From NCBI RefSeq assembly GCF_011290685.1, contig NZ_JAANYN010000015.1, forward strand, positions 35,982 through 99,981: a stretch of 64,000 nucleotides of DNA, read 5' to 3'. Positions 7,944 to 16,740 of the stretch are shown here, piece by piece. The stretch comes from Cyclobacterium plantarum. Lineage in GTDB: Bacteria; Bacteroidota; Bacteroidia; Cytophagales; Cyclobacteriaceae. The notes under the pieces are model-generated. The model had not been told where the DNA came from and made no database searches. It worked only from the letters and a program-made list of their open reading frames with translations. The position numbers and the translations under genes were made by a program. Position 1 is the stretch's first letter, and every line of letters starts with the position of its first letter.

Positions 7944-9272
7944 ATGAGATATTGTTTATTCATTTTTTTATTCTTTTTTAATGCATTAAATACGCTTGGA
8001 GGTGAAGATTCTTTGAATAGAAAAGGAAATAACATCCCCTTATACTTGGGGCATGATTACGGTAATGAAAAAAGCACACTTGAACTTCTTCATCAGCCAC
8101 AACAGGCATTAAACCGGGATACTACCTGGCTTAAAATTGGAGGCGCATTTCGGTTAAATAACCTGTATACACATTATGAAGGCCAGACCTTTCCTCTGGG
8201 GACTTTTCTCAGGAATGAATGGACATGGGATACCTGGAGGGTAAATGTGGATGCCTATAGTGAAGGGATTCAACTTTCCTTTGAATACCGCTTTTATCCT
8301 ACGTTCAATACGCATTTCCTGAAATACGGTTGGCTTGGCTACCGCCTTACCGAAAACACCAACCTAAAATTGGGCATTACCCAAGTTCCTTTTGGCCTAT
8401 TGCCCTATGCCTCTCACAGTTGGTGGTTTCAATTACCTTATTACCTTGGTCTTGAAGATGATCACCAAATGGGTTTTCACTTATCCCATAAGACAGATAA
8501 TTGGCGGTTAGACGGTGCTTATTTCTTATTGTCCGAACCCCGGGGAACCAATGAAGCTACCTTCGGGGCATTTTCCACTGCCAGGTATTCCTATGATGTG
8601 GTCCCTGTTCCGGGCAATTCCAATATTGAGCGCCATCAGATAAATCTCAGGGCAGCAAAAAATTGGTCAGGCCATGAAACAGGGTTTTCATTTCAATGGC
8701 ATGAATTGTACAACATACAAAGTACCCATTCAGGATCTCATTGGTCGGCTGCTATTCATCATGATGGAAATTGGGGTCCGTGGAATGTAAAAGCCGAAGC
8801 CATCTATTATACCTACAATGATGTAAGGAATGATGCGGGGGAAGTATTGGACGTGGTCCAAATGGGGGCCTATGGTTTTGGAACCTATGATGTGGCCAAC
8901 AGTGCCGCACTTTATGTCCTGGGCCTGGCCTATGATATACCGCTGGAATGGGGTCCCGTAAGCCACATTCAATTGTATAACGATTATACCTTGATGCAAA
9001 AATTTACTTCCGGACCAGTCGGCCCGACTCAAGAATATCAAAAATCGCAACAAAATGTCTTTGGAGCCCTGGTCTCAGCCGGTCAGGTATATGCCTACTT
9101 TGATGTGGCAATGGGGTACAACCACCCCTGGCTGACCAATGCTTTCGGTGGAAATGCATTGGGGACCGGTAGGGGGATGGAATACAGGCAACCTGTTTCA
9201 GCCCTTAACCCCACTGCCAAAGACCCTGGATGGAACACAAGATTAAATGTAAATATTGGTTATTATTTCTAA
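7944..9272 (+). CDS. Outer-membrane beta-barrel, porin-like
   Basis: A 442 aa protein with a signal peptide (LFIFLFFFNALNTLGG) followed by alternating polar/aromatic strands typical of a large beta-barrel and ending with the aromatic C-terminal strand NVNIGYYF. The ATG at 7944 is chosen over an upstream TTG because the signal peptide starts there. No TonB box or plug domain, so it is likely a passive channel. It lies 12 bases upstream of the BCCT transporter and 1.6 kb upstream of a universal stress protein on the same strand, which suggests that it supplies the outer-membrane step for the same solute (betaine/choline type). Family assignment beyond porin-like barrel is not possible by eye. 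Confidence 0.75.
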   Translation: MRYCLFIFLFFFNALNTLGGEDSLNRKGNNIPLYLGHDYGNEKSTLELLHQPQQALNRDTTWLKIGGAFRLNNLYTHYEGQTFPLGTFLRNEWTWDTWRVNVDAYSEGIQLSFEYRFYPTFNTHFLKYGWLGYRLTENTNLKLGITQVPFGLLPYASHSWWFQLPYYLGLEDDHQMGFHLSHKTDNWRLDGAYFLLSEPRGTNEATFGAFSTARYSYDVVPVPGNSNIERHQINLRAAKNWSGHETGFSFQWHELYNIQSTHSGSHWSAAIHHDGNWGPWNVKAEAIYYTYNDVRNDAGEVLDVVQMGAYGFGTYDVANSAALYVLGLAYDIPLEWGPVSHIQLYNDYTLMQKFTSGPVGPTQEYQKSQQNVFGALVSAGQVYAYFDVAMGYNHPWLTNAFGGNALGTGRGMEYRQPVSALNPTAKDPGWNTRLNVNIGYYF

Positions 9273-9284
9273 AAATAATGTTTG

Positions 9285-10887
9285 ATGAAAAATAAATACT
9301 TTGATATCCATGCACCTGTATTTTGGCCATCAGTAGCCTTAATCATTCTCTTTATTACGGTTACATTATGGGTTGGAGAACCCATGGCTTTGGTTTTTAC
9401 GGACATAAAAACCTTCATTACTGATAAAACCGGATGGCTGTTTATTATAGCAGTCAACACCTTTATCATTTTCTGTTTTTACCTTGGATTCAGCAAATAT
9501 GGAGCTATTCGCCTGGGAGGTAAGGAGGCCCAACCTGAATTTACTACCGGAGCCTGGTTTGCCATGCTTTTCAGTGCCGGTATGGGCATTGGATTGTTGT
9601 TCTGGGGGGTAGCCGAACCTGTTTATCATTATGCAGTCCCACCATATGGTGAGGCCCACACCCTGGAAGCGGCCAAAAGGGCCATGAACCTTACGTTTTT
9701 GCACTGGGGTTTTCATGCATGGGCCATATATGCAGTGGTAGGGCTGGCACTGGCTTTCTTTGCTTATAACCGAAAATTACCTCTTACCATTAGATCCGTT
9801 TTCTACCCCTTGTTGGGAGAAAGGATGAATGGCTGGATGGGGAATGTCATAGATGTATTGGCTGTTCTGGCCACGCTGTTTGGTTTGGCCACCTCTTTGG
9901 GTTTGGGGGTTCAACAAGTCAGTGGAGGCTTGTTCTACCTATTTGGCATACCTAACACCGTGATGGTTCAGGTATTGTTAATAGCTGGCATCACCTTGAT
10001 AGCCACTATATCCGTCGTTTCTGGAATTGATAAAGGGGTGAAATTTCTAAGTCAATGGAATGTAAGGATCGCCGCCATTTTATTGATTTTTGTTCTGATC
10101 GTAGGGCCTACGCTGTTTATTTTCCGAAGTTTTGTTCAAAACATGGGAAATTACCTCACCAGTATTATTGAAGTTTCTACCTGGACGGAAGCTTACCGGG
10201 ATAATGGATGGCAAGGCGACTGGACGGTTTTTTATTGGGCCTGGTGGATATCCTGGTCTCCCTTTGTAGGGATGTTTATTGCCAGGGTTTCCCGGGGTCG
10301 TACCATTCAGGAATTTATCTTTGGGGTATTGCTGGTGCCCACTATACTTACCTTTTTATGGCTTACTGCCCTGGGAGGCTCGGCCATTTTTATTGATATG
10401 AAAGAAGGCTTGCTTAGTGGTAATCATGTTTTAGCAGAATCGATTACGGATGATGTATCAATAGCTTTGTTTGTGTTTCTAGAAAAATTTCCATTTAGCG
10501 GTATAGGTTCCATTATCGGGATTTTATTGGTAACTAGTTTTTTTTGTTACCTCCTCTGATTCGGGTTCTCTGGTGATAGACAGTATTACAGCAGGAGGCA
10601 AACTGGATGCTCCTGTGGGGCAACGGGTTTTCTGGGCAACGACCGAGGGAGCAGTGGCAGCAGTTTTGCTTATAGGTGGAGGATTGACGGCCTTACAGAC
10701 GGCAGCCATTACCACAGGCTTGCCTTTTTTGGTGATTTTGGTCATCATGTGCTATTCCCTTCAAAAAGGTTTGCAGCAGGAGTACGCCCGGCTGAGTCAG
10801 TTTGATAAAGACCTGGACCGCAAATCATACGAAAAAAGATTATCAGATGTGATTATGAAAAAACTGGAAAAACAAAAGAAATCATGA
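9285..10887 (+). pseudogene. BCCT-family transporter, frameshifted in a T8 run
   Basis: Betaine/choline/carnitine-type secondary transporter. The first part (9285-10559) has the GMGIGLLFWGVAEP segment and the family signature WAWWISWSPFVGMFIARVSRGRT. Just after SIIGILLVTSF the frame breaks in a run of eight T (10538-10545) and ends at TGA 10557-10559. Dropping one T restores FFVTSSDSGSLVIDSITAGGK, the conserved BCCT continuation, which then reads to 10887. The repaired product would be about 533 aa, normal for the family. As written it is a truncated transporter lacking its last helices. A sequencing or assembly error, real inactivation or slippage-based phase switching are all possible. The 3' part overlaps the next gene by ATGA. 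Confidence 0.88.
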
Positions 10888-11744
10888 GCAAACTTAAAAA
10901 AATTGGGTTGTTTATCGACCTGTCTGATCTGGATAATTTATTATTACAATACATACAGCAATTGGATGAAAAGTTTGATTTTGAGCAGCTGACCCTGATT
11001 CATTTTGTGGCCCTGGAAGAAGTATCCAAAGAAATAGGCGACATGTTGCCTTATTTGGACAAATCTCTGGATGAAATCCTGGAAGAGGAGGCCCTGGAAA
11101 AAGTGGAAGCTGTCTTCAAAGAAAGGAAAAGTAGCATTAATGTTAAGATCTATTCCGGGGGGCAACTGGATAGTTTGGTGGAATGGGTGGATGCACAGAA
11201 ATTCGATTTGGTATTACTGGGGAAGAAATCGGTCCATGGTGGAACCGGTATATTTAGCAGTAAAGTGGTTCGGCTTACTTCCTCCAATACGCTTTTTATT
11301 CCGGAAACTTCCAAGGCATCTATTCAAAAAATTGTTTTGTCCGTTGATTTTTCGGATTATTCCGAAAGCCTGGCTAAGATGGTTAAAGTATTGTCCGGGC
11401 ATACGGGGGCAGAAGTTTTGCCCGTACATGTTTTAAAAGTAGGTATGCAATATTTCCCTTATATCCGCAAACCTTCCGAATTCAAGGAAGCTCTGGAAAA
11501 GAAAGCTGTTTCAAATTACGCAAAACTCAAGAAGAAAATTGGGTTGACGGAGGATTTGGAAATTATCAAGGGAGAGGAAGTGCCGGTAGCCAGAAGTATT
11601 TATGATTATGCCATCCGAAAAGGGGCGGACCTGATCGTATTGGGAAAGAAAGGGAAAACTGATGACGATACCCTGCTGATAGGTTCTGTGGCGGAACGAT
11701 TGATTGCTGCCGACAAGCACCTTCCGGTTTTGATTGTCAAATAA
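10884..11744 (+). CDS. Tandem universal stress protein (UspA family)
   Basis: A 286 aa protein of two UspA domains, about residues 1-140 and 147-286. The second carries the nucleotide-binding signature (VLGKKGKTDDD, then GSVAERLI) and ends PVLIVK as usual; the first has the weaker LLGKKSVHGGTGIFSSKVV version. Cytoplasmic. The ATG overlaps the stop of the BCCT reading frame (ATGA), so it is translationally coupled to that gene. Usp genes behind membrane transporters often modulate them; a role in gating or sensing for the BCCT transporter is inference. Confidence 0.9.
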   Translation: MSKLKKIGLFIDLSDLDNLLLQYIQQLDEKFDFEQLTLIHFVALEEVSKEIGDMLPYLDKSLDEILEEEALEKVEAVFKERKSSINVKIYSGGQLDSLVEWVDAQKFDLVLLGKKSVHGGTGIFSSKVVRLTSSNTLFIPETSKASIQKIVLSVDFSDYSESLAKMVKVLSGHTGAEVLPVHVLKVGMQYFPYIRKPSEFKEALEKKAVSNYAKLKKKIGLTEDLEIIKGEEVPVARSIYDYAIRKGADLIVLGKKGKTDDDTLLIGSVAERLIAADKHLPVLIVK

Positions 11745-11809
11745 TACCTAGGTTTGCAGAAAAGAATCGTAATTTCGCAAAGTCATAGATATCACTTTTG
11801 AAATAACTT

Positions 11810-12547
11810 ATGCAAGCCGATATTAAAATAGCTGTTCTGATTGATGCGGATAATGTTCCTTCTAACCAAATAAAGGAAATGATGGAAGAGGTGGCCAAAT
11901 ATGGCAATCCTACCATTAAGAGAATTTATGGGGACTGGACCAAACCCCAATTGGGCAAATGGAAAAATGTCCTGTTGGAGAATGCCATCAACCCTATTCA
12001 GCAATATGGCTATACCTCCGGGAAAAATGCCACCGACTCCGCCATGATCATTGATGCGATGGATATCCTTTATTCAGGAAAAGTAAATGGTTTTTGTTTG
12101 GTTTCCAGTGACAGTGATTTTACCAAACTGGCAACAAGGCTCCGTGAAGCAGGTTTGATGGTAATTGGAATGGGTGAAAAAAAGACCCCTGATCCTTTTA
12201 TTGTGGCTTGTGATAAGTTTATCTATTTGGAAATCCTCCAACAGGCCTCCGATGAATCGGCTGGTAGCAAAGAAAAATCAAGCAAACAACCACAGGTTGA
12301 TAAAGTCAACCCCAAACTGATCCGTTTGATTGCTTCCACCATATCGGATTTGGCTGATGATGACGGTTGGGCATTTATGGGAGACGTCGGTAACCTTCTG
12401 CAGAAAAAGCAACCCAATTTTGATTCAAGGAATTACGGTTTTCAAAAATTAACACCCCTGATCAGTTCTATTAATAAATTTGAAATAGAGCAGCGGGAAA
12501 ACCAAAAAGGTAAATACAAGTTGATTTACGTAAGGAACAAAAGCTGA
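11810..12547 (+). CDS. NYN-domain protein with C-terminal LOTUS/OST-HTH domain
   Basis: A 245 aa predicted RNA-acting protein. Residues 5-140 form a NYN (PIN-like, LabA/DUF88) nuclease domain with the acidic metal ligands visible in VLIDADNVP, SGKNATDSAMIIDAMD and SSDSDF. Residues 165-245 resemble an OST-HTH/LOTUS winged helix (LIRLIASTISDLADDDGW, then LLQKKQPNFDSRNYG). This two-domain layout is common in bacteria and is thought to process or degrade RNA. It ends 2 bases from the convergent histidine kinase gene. Confidence 0.9.
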   Translation: MQADIKIAVLIDADNVPSNQIKEMMEEVAKYGNPTIKRIYGDWTKPQLGKWKNVLLENAINPIQQYGYTSGKNATDSAMIIDAMDILYSGKVNGFCLVSSDSDFTKLATRLREAGLMVIGMGEKKTPDPFIVACDKFIYLEILQQASDESAGSKEKSSKQPQVDKVNPKLIRLIASTISDLADDDGWAFMGDVGNLLQKKQPNFDSRNYGFQKLTPLISSINKFEIEQRENQKGKYKLIYVRNKS

Positions 12548-12549
12548 GG

Positions 12550-13905
12550 TTATGCTGCCTCAACCATTTTGGGCAGGGTAAACGAAAATACGGCTCCTTC
12601 TCCGGGACTGGATTTGACCCATATCTCACCTCCCAGGCTGGTGATTATTTTTTTAACGATCGCCAGCCCCATGCCAGTACCTTCGAAATCTTTTCGCTGA
12701 TGTAACCTTTGGAATAGAACGAAAATTTTTTCAAAATAAGCAGGGTCTATTCCTATTCCATTGTCCTCTACCTGGAATAGCCAATCATTTTCTCTTTCTT
12801 CCAGGTAAATGTGAATTTTGGGAGGGATGTTGGCTTTGGAATATTTCAATGCATTGCCAATGAGATTTTGAAGCAACAGAAAATAAAAGCTGGAATGACC
12901 ATGAACAATGGGAAGTGTATCAGCTGTGATTTCTGCTTTTAGCCGTTTTATTTCCGGGCGGAAGGTCAATTTTATTTCCTCAAGAAGTTGATTGAAATCC
13001 ACGGGTTCGGCTTTCTCGTTTATTTTTTTTACCCGAGAATAGGCCAATAGATCTAAAATGAGTTGTCGCATGCGCTGGGCACCATCCACAGCAAAATTGA
13101 TATAGGTTTTACCTTTAGCGTCCAGCAGATGCCCATATTTTTTTTCCAATAATTGGAGAAAACCTGTCACCATACGCAATGGTTCCTGCAAATCGTGAGA
13201 AGCCACGTAGGTAAAATGTTCCAGCTCATTATTTTTGGTTTCAAGATCAGTCAGGGATTGCTTTAACTTTTCCTTTTGTCTTTTAAGTGCTGTTTCCAGC
13301 TGTGATTGTTCTTCAAGGCTTTGACGAAGCCCTTTAAATAACTTTGGAATCAAAATAGAGAACATCGCACTTAAAAAAATCAGGTTTGAAGAAATGGCTA
13401 TCCAGGATTGGAGGTCAACAGTAGAAGTAAAATAAGATTGCTGAAGATCTTCCTGGTAAATCAACCATCCAAAAAAGATGCAGGTCAATAAATTCAAAAT
13501 AAAACTAACGAATGCGTATTTATCCGGCAGCACCAGGAGCATGAAAACCGAAACTGAAAGCAAGTATAACAAACCAGGGCCAAAATTTCCTAAAAAATAG
13601 ATCAGGAAGATTCCCGCCAAATAGGTTATTGCAATAAAAGTCCACTTCCTGATAGACAAAGGTATTCCCGGAATACCCGCTATTCCAATAAAGCCAAGAA
13701 AAGCCAGACAGTCAAAAATCAGTAATCCCCAAAGCTCTGAAAGATAGGAAAGGTAAAGACCCGGAATAAGGGCTATGGTGCACAATGGAATAACAAAAAT
13801 GAGTGCTGAAACGAACAAATAATCTCTCCAATAGCTTAAAGTCCCTGATGGTTGGTGAGGGGTTAAACAGGTTTTTAAAATAAATAGTCGATACTTTTCC
13901 AACAT
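12550..13905 (-). CDS. Membrane sensor histidine kinase
   Basis: A 451 aa protein. The first 190 residues hold about six hydrophobic helices with short loops, so sensing is probably at or in the membrane. A coiled-coil-like linker (SQLETALKRQKEKLKQSL) leads to HisKA with phospho-acceptor His near residue 235 (VASHDLQEPLRM) and a HATPase domain with N box NLIGNALKYS, DNGIGID, GTGMGLAI and GGEIWVKSSPGEG. No receiver or response regulator gene lies next to it, so it is an orphan kinase; the HDLQEPL type is frequent among Bacteroidota kinases with no cognate regulator nearby. It is divergent from the DUF445 gene. Confidence 0.92.
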   Translation of the reverse strand: MLEKYRLFILKTCLTPHQPSGTLSYWRDYLFVSALIFVIPLCTIALIPGLYLSYLSELWGLLIFDCLAFLGFIGIAGIPGIPLSIRKWTFIAITYLAGIFLIYFLGNFGPGLLYLLSVSVFMLLVLPDKYAFVSFILNLLTCIFFGWLIYQEDLQQSYFTSTVDLQSWIAISSNLIFLSAMFSILIPKLFKGLRQSLEEQSQLETALKRQKEKLKQSLTDLETKNNELEHFTYVASHDLQEPLRMVTGFLQLLEKKYGHLLDAKGKTYINFAVDGAQRMRQLILDLLAYSRVKKINEKAEPVDFNQLLEEIKLTFRPEIKRLKAEITADTLPIVHGHSSFYFLLLQNLIGNALKYSKANIPPKIHIYLEERENDWLFQVEDNGIGIDPAYFEKIFVLFQRLHQRKDFEGTGMGLAIVKKIITSLGGEIWVKSSPGEGAVFSFTLPKMVEAA

Positions 13906-14291
13906 GGCAAATTTGGGCTTTTATCCAAAGCGCTCTTTCTTGCATTAAAAACGGCTGAGGCTAAATTCAGTCGAAAAAATGGATCCTTAAACGCTATATT
14001 CCATGAAGTAAAATTAAACAATTATAGTTGCTTCTCTTTACCGTTTCGGCCATTTCTTATTGGAATTATTTTTAACTGGTAGGAAGGACATGATGTTTGG
14101 CCATCATGCACCCAGTGGGTATCGGTTTTTCCACAAATTCGTTTTGTGAATTACCTATTGGATGATTGTTCAAAGATTATCACATCATGCGACAGCTGAA
14201 AGCCATAGGTTGCTAAGGAGCGTTGACCCTTTCGAGCGGCAGAAAAGGCTTTGTTTTGTTTCATTTTTGTATCTTGCAAAAAAGTATTCCT
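13906..14291. other. Divergent intergenic region
   Basis: Holds the promoters of the divergent kinase and DUF445 genes. A small hairpin ATGATG-TTTGGC-CATCAT lies near 14090-14107. An AAGGAG occurs at 14215-14220 but only 2 bases before a TTG. Nothing else recognised. Confidence 0.4.
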
Positions 14292-15569
14292 TTGAAAAGT
14301 AAAGTTGGAATTTATTCCCTGTTGCTAGCCATTGTTGGTTTTATTTCCCTGGAAACAGCGCTTCACCTGAAATGGTTGGAGGGGCCATTTTGGCGGATAC
14401 TGACCACCGGATTTGAAGCAGGTACCATTGGCGGGCTGGCTGACTGGTTTGCTGTAAGTGCCCTTTTTTATGAAATTCCCATTCCCTATGTACGGAAGCA
14501 TACAAATATTATCGTAAAAAACCGGGCAAAGTTGACAGAAGGTATCGTTGAGCTGGTGACCACCAAATGGCTTTCTCCAGAAGTACTTCAGGAAAAGTTA
14601 GCCAATATGCAGATTGCCTCAACCCTTTTGCGGTCCCTGGAGACAAGAGAAAATGTGGGTAAGCTACTCGATTTTATCAGGCAAATTTTTCTTCGGTTTG
14701 CAGGTGAAATGGACCATCCCAAGTTGCCTGTTCTCCTACAAAAATTTCTAAAGGACAAGCTTCGGCATATTGACCTGGCCAAGCCTCTTGGAAGGTGGCT
14801 TCGGGAAGCCATTACCGGCAGGAAACACCATGAATTGATGAGTATGGCACTAAATCAATTCTCACTTTCTATTCAGGAGCCGGAGACCAGAATGCTCGTG
14901 TTGAATAAACTAAAGGAGGCATTGGCGGCGTACGCTAACAGGGATTGGGTCAAAAAATCGGCTGTATGGATTGGTCGAAGAACAGGAGGGATAGATCCGG
15001 ATTTGCTTACCGACCGGATTCTTGATTTGGCACTGGTAATGGTTGAGGAGACCAAGGATGACCCCAACCACCCTTTGCGACTGAAATTGGACCAATACCT
15101 ACTGGAATTTGCCGACAATCTGGAGAATGGAGAGGAAAAAACCCTGGCCTATGTAGAAAAATTAAAGCAAAATTGGGTGCTGAATGACAAAACCAAAGAT
15201 ATAATTCGGGAAGTTTTGCTGCAAATGAAAGGAAATGTTGCCGATCAACTGGTAAACATTGATACCCCTTTGATGCAGTTTATTCAAAACCAACTGATTC
15301 GATTCCTGGAAGATCTGAGAGCTGACAGGGAGAGCAGAATCCAATTGGATCAGTGGATCAGGGCCAGCGTAACCCAGTTGGTCAATAAGTACCATCATGA
15401 ACTGGGAAATATGGTGAGAAGCAGTCTGGGTAAGCTGGATGACAAAGGCATCATGCTGCAGATTAAAGAAAAAGTGGGAAATGACCTGCAATATATCCGC
15501 TTAAACGGGGCGGTTGTAGGCGGTATGGTAGGTATATTGATTGCCACTGTCAGGTGGCTCTTGCTTTAG
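14292..15569 (+). CDS. DUF445 family membrane protein
   Basis: About 425 aa from the TTG at 14292; an alternative TTG at 14223 would add 23 residues. There is no in-frame ATG near the N-terminus, so the start is uncertain. The family hallmark is clear: GLADWFAVSALFYEIPIPY after an N-terminal membrane helix (GIYSLLLAIVGFISL), and a C-terminal helix with NGAVVGGMVGILIATV. The middle is a long helical region of about 300 residues. DUF445 (YjiN/YheB-like) proteins are membrane-anchored with no firmly assigned function. Monocistronic. Confidence 0.85.
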   Translation: MKSKVGIYSLLLAIVGFISLETALHLKWLEGPFWRILTTGFEAGTIGGLADWFAVSALFYEIPIPYVRKHTNIIVKNRAKLTEGIVELVTTKWLSPEVLQEKLANMQIASTLLRSLETRENVGKLLDFIRQIFLRFAGEMDHPKLPVLLQKFLKDKLRHIDLAKPLGRWLREAITGRKHHELMSMALNQFSLSIQEPETRMLVLNKLKEALAAYANRDWVKKSAVWIGRRTGGIDPDLLTDRILDLALVMVEETKDDPNHPLRLKLDQYLLEFADNLENGEEKTLAYVEKLKQNWVLNDKTKDIIREVLLQMKGNVADQLVNIDTPLMQFIQNQLIRFLEDLRADRESRIQLDQWIRASVTQLVNKYHHELGNMVRSSLGKLDDKGIMLQIKEKVGNDLQYIRLNGAVVGGMVGILIATVRWLLL

Positions 15570-15714
15570 CATGCTTATTTTTTTCTACAAAAGGGAAAAA
15601 GACCAATTTTTTAATTTATAAACAGGACAAAATAAGGTTTATTTTTTAATAAAGGCTGAAAAGCTTATTTTTATCCTGAGTTACTGTTTTATAAACCCTT
15701 CACCTTCATTCGGA

Positions 15715-16692
15715 ATGAGTCATAAAACCATTAAAATTTTAGAAGAGCCACCTGCAGCAGTGCTGGAGGAAATCGCTGCCCTGAATCAGGTTTTGGACCT
15801 GGAGTTACCATTTAAAAAGCTAGACCATAACATCCTGATCGCTACCTGGAACATCCGTACTTTTGGAGATTTAACAGAAAAATGGGAGGCAGAACCGGCA
15901 GATTCTCCCAAAAGGGACCTGCATTCATTGCTGGCCATTGCCCAGATCATTGCAAGATTTGATATTATTGCCATACAGGAAATTAAGGGGAACATAAAGG
16001 CTTTCCGGCACATGCTGAAAGTTTTGGGAAATCACTGGAGCTTTATTTTAACAGATGTTTCAGGTGGCAATAAAGGCAATGACGAAAGACTGGGATTTCT
16101 GTTTGATACCAGAAAGGTAAAACTTTCCGGACTTGCCTGCGAATTGGTGGTTCCCAATGAAACAATAAATGGCATTAAAGAAGGGGCTTTTTCAAGGCAG
16201 TTTGCCAGGACACCCTATGCCGTCGGTTTTAAAGTGGAAGACAAGACGTTTGTATTGGTAAGCATGCATGTTTTGTATGGAAAAGTAATTTCGGATAGAG
16301 AAAATGAATTGAAGGCCATTGCGGAATGGATGAAGGACTGGGCCAGCAACATGCAGTCCTTTGACCAGAGTTTAATTTTGCTGGGCGATTTCAATATTGA
16401 TAGAATGGGGGATCCACGCTATGAGGCTTTTGTTTCTACCGGAATTACAGTCCCTGAAGATCTCTGGCATATCCGAAGAACACTGATCGATAACCAGACC
16501 AAATTTTATTCTCAAATTGCCTGGTTTGAAAATCATTTTCATATCCCCCAACTCTCCATAAAATATGTAGCGGGTGGTGTGTTTGATTTTGGTCCCCACT
16601 TGTTGAAGACCAGGGCCTTATCACCCTTTCAAATGTCATGGAGAATTTCGGATCATTTGCCATTATGGGCGGAGTTTTCTACCAAAAGCTGA
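15715..16692 (+). CDS. Endonuclease/exonuclease/phosphatase (EEP) family protein
   Basis: A 325 aa protein of the EEP (DNase I-like) fold. Metal and catalytic segments are in place: ATWNIRTFGD near residue 45, IAIQEIKG (catalytic Glu), VSMHVLYG, LLGDFNIDRMGD and the terminal SDHLPLWAEF (catalytic His). There is no signal peptide, so it should act in the cytoplasm on nucleic acid or a phosphoester. It is 48 bases upstream of a PI-PLC-like lipoprotein on the same strand; the pair may be co-transcribed, both being phosphoesterases. Confidence 0.9.
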   Translation: MSHKTIKILEEPPAAVLEEIAALNQVLDLELPFKKLDHNILIATWNIRTFGDLTEKWEAEPADSPKRDLHSLLAIAQIIARFDIIAIQEIKGNIKAFRHMLKVLGNHWSFILTDVSGGNKGNDERLGFLFDTRKVKLSGLACELVVPNETINGIKEGAFSRQFARTPYAVGFKVEDKTFVLVSMHVLYGKVISDRENELKAIAEWMKDWASNMQSFDQSLILLGDFNIDRMGDPRYEAFVSTGITVPEDLWHIRRTLIDNQTKFYSQIAWFENHFHIPQLSIKYVAGGVFDFGPHLLKTRALSPFQMSWRISDHLPLWAEFSTKS

Positions 16693-16740
16693 TTTTTTAA
16701 TAAGTTTCGATATATTTACAAAAGACATAATACGGATAAA

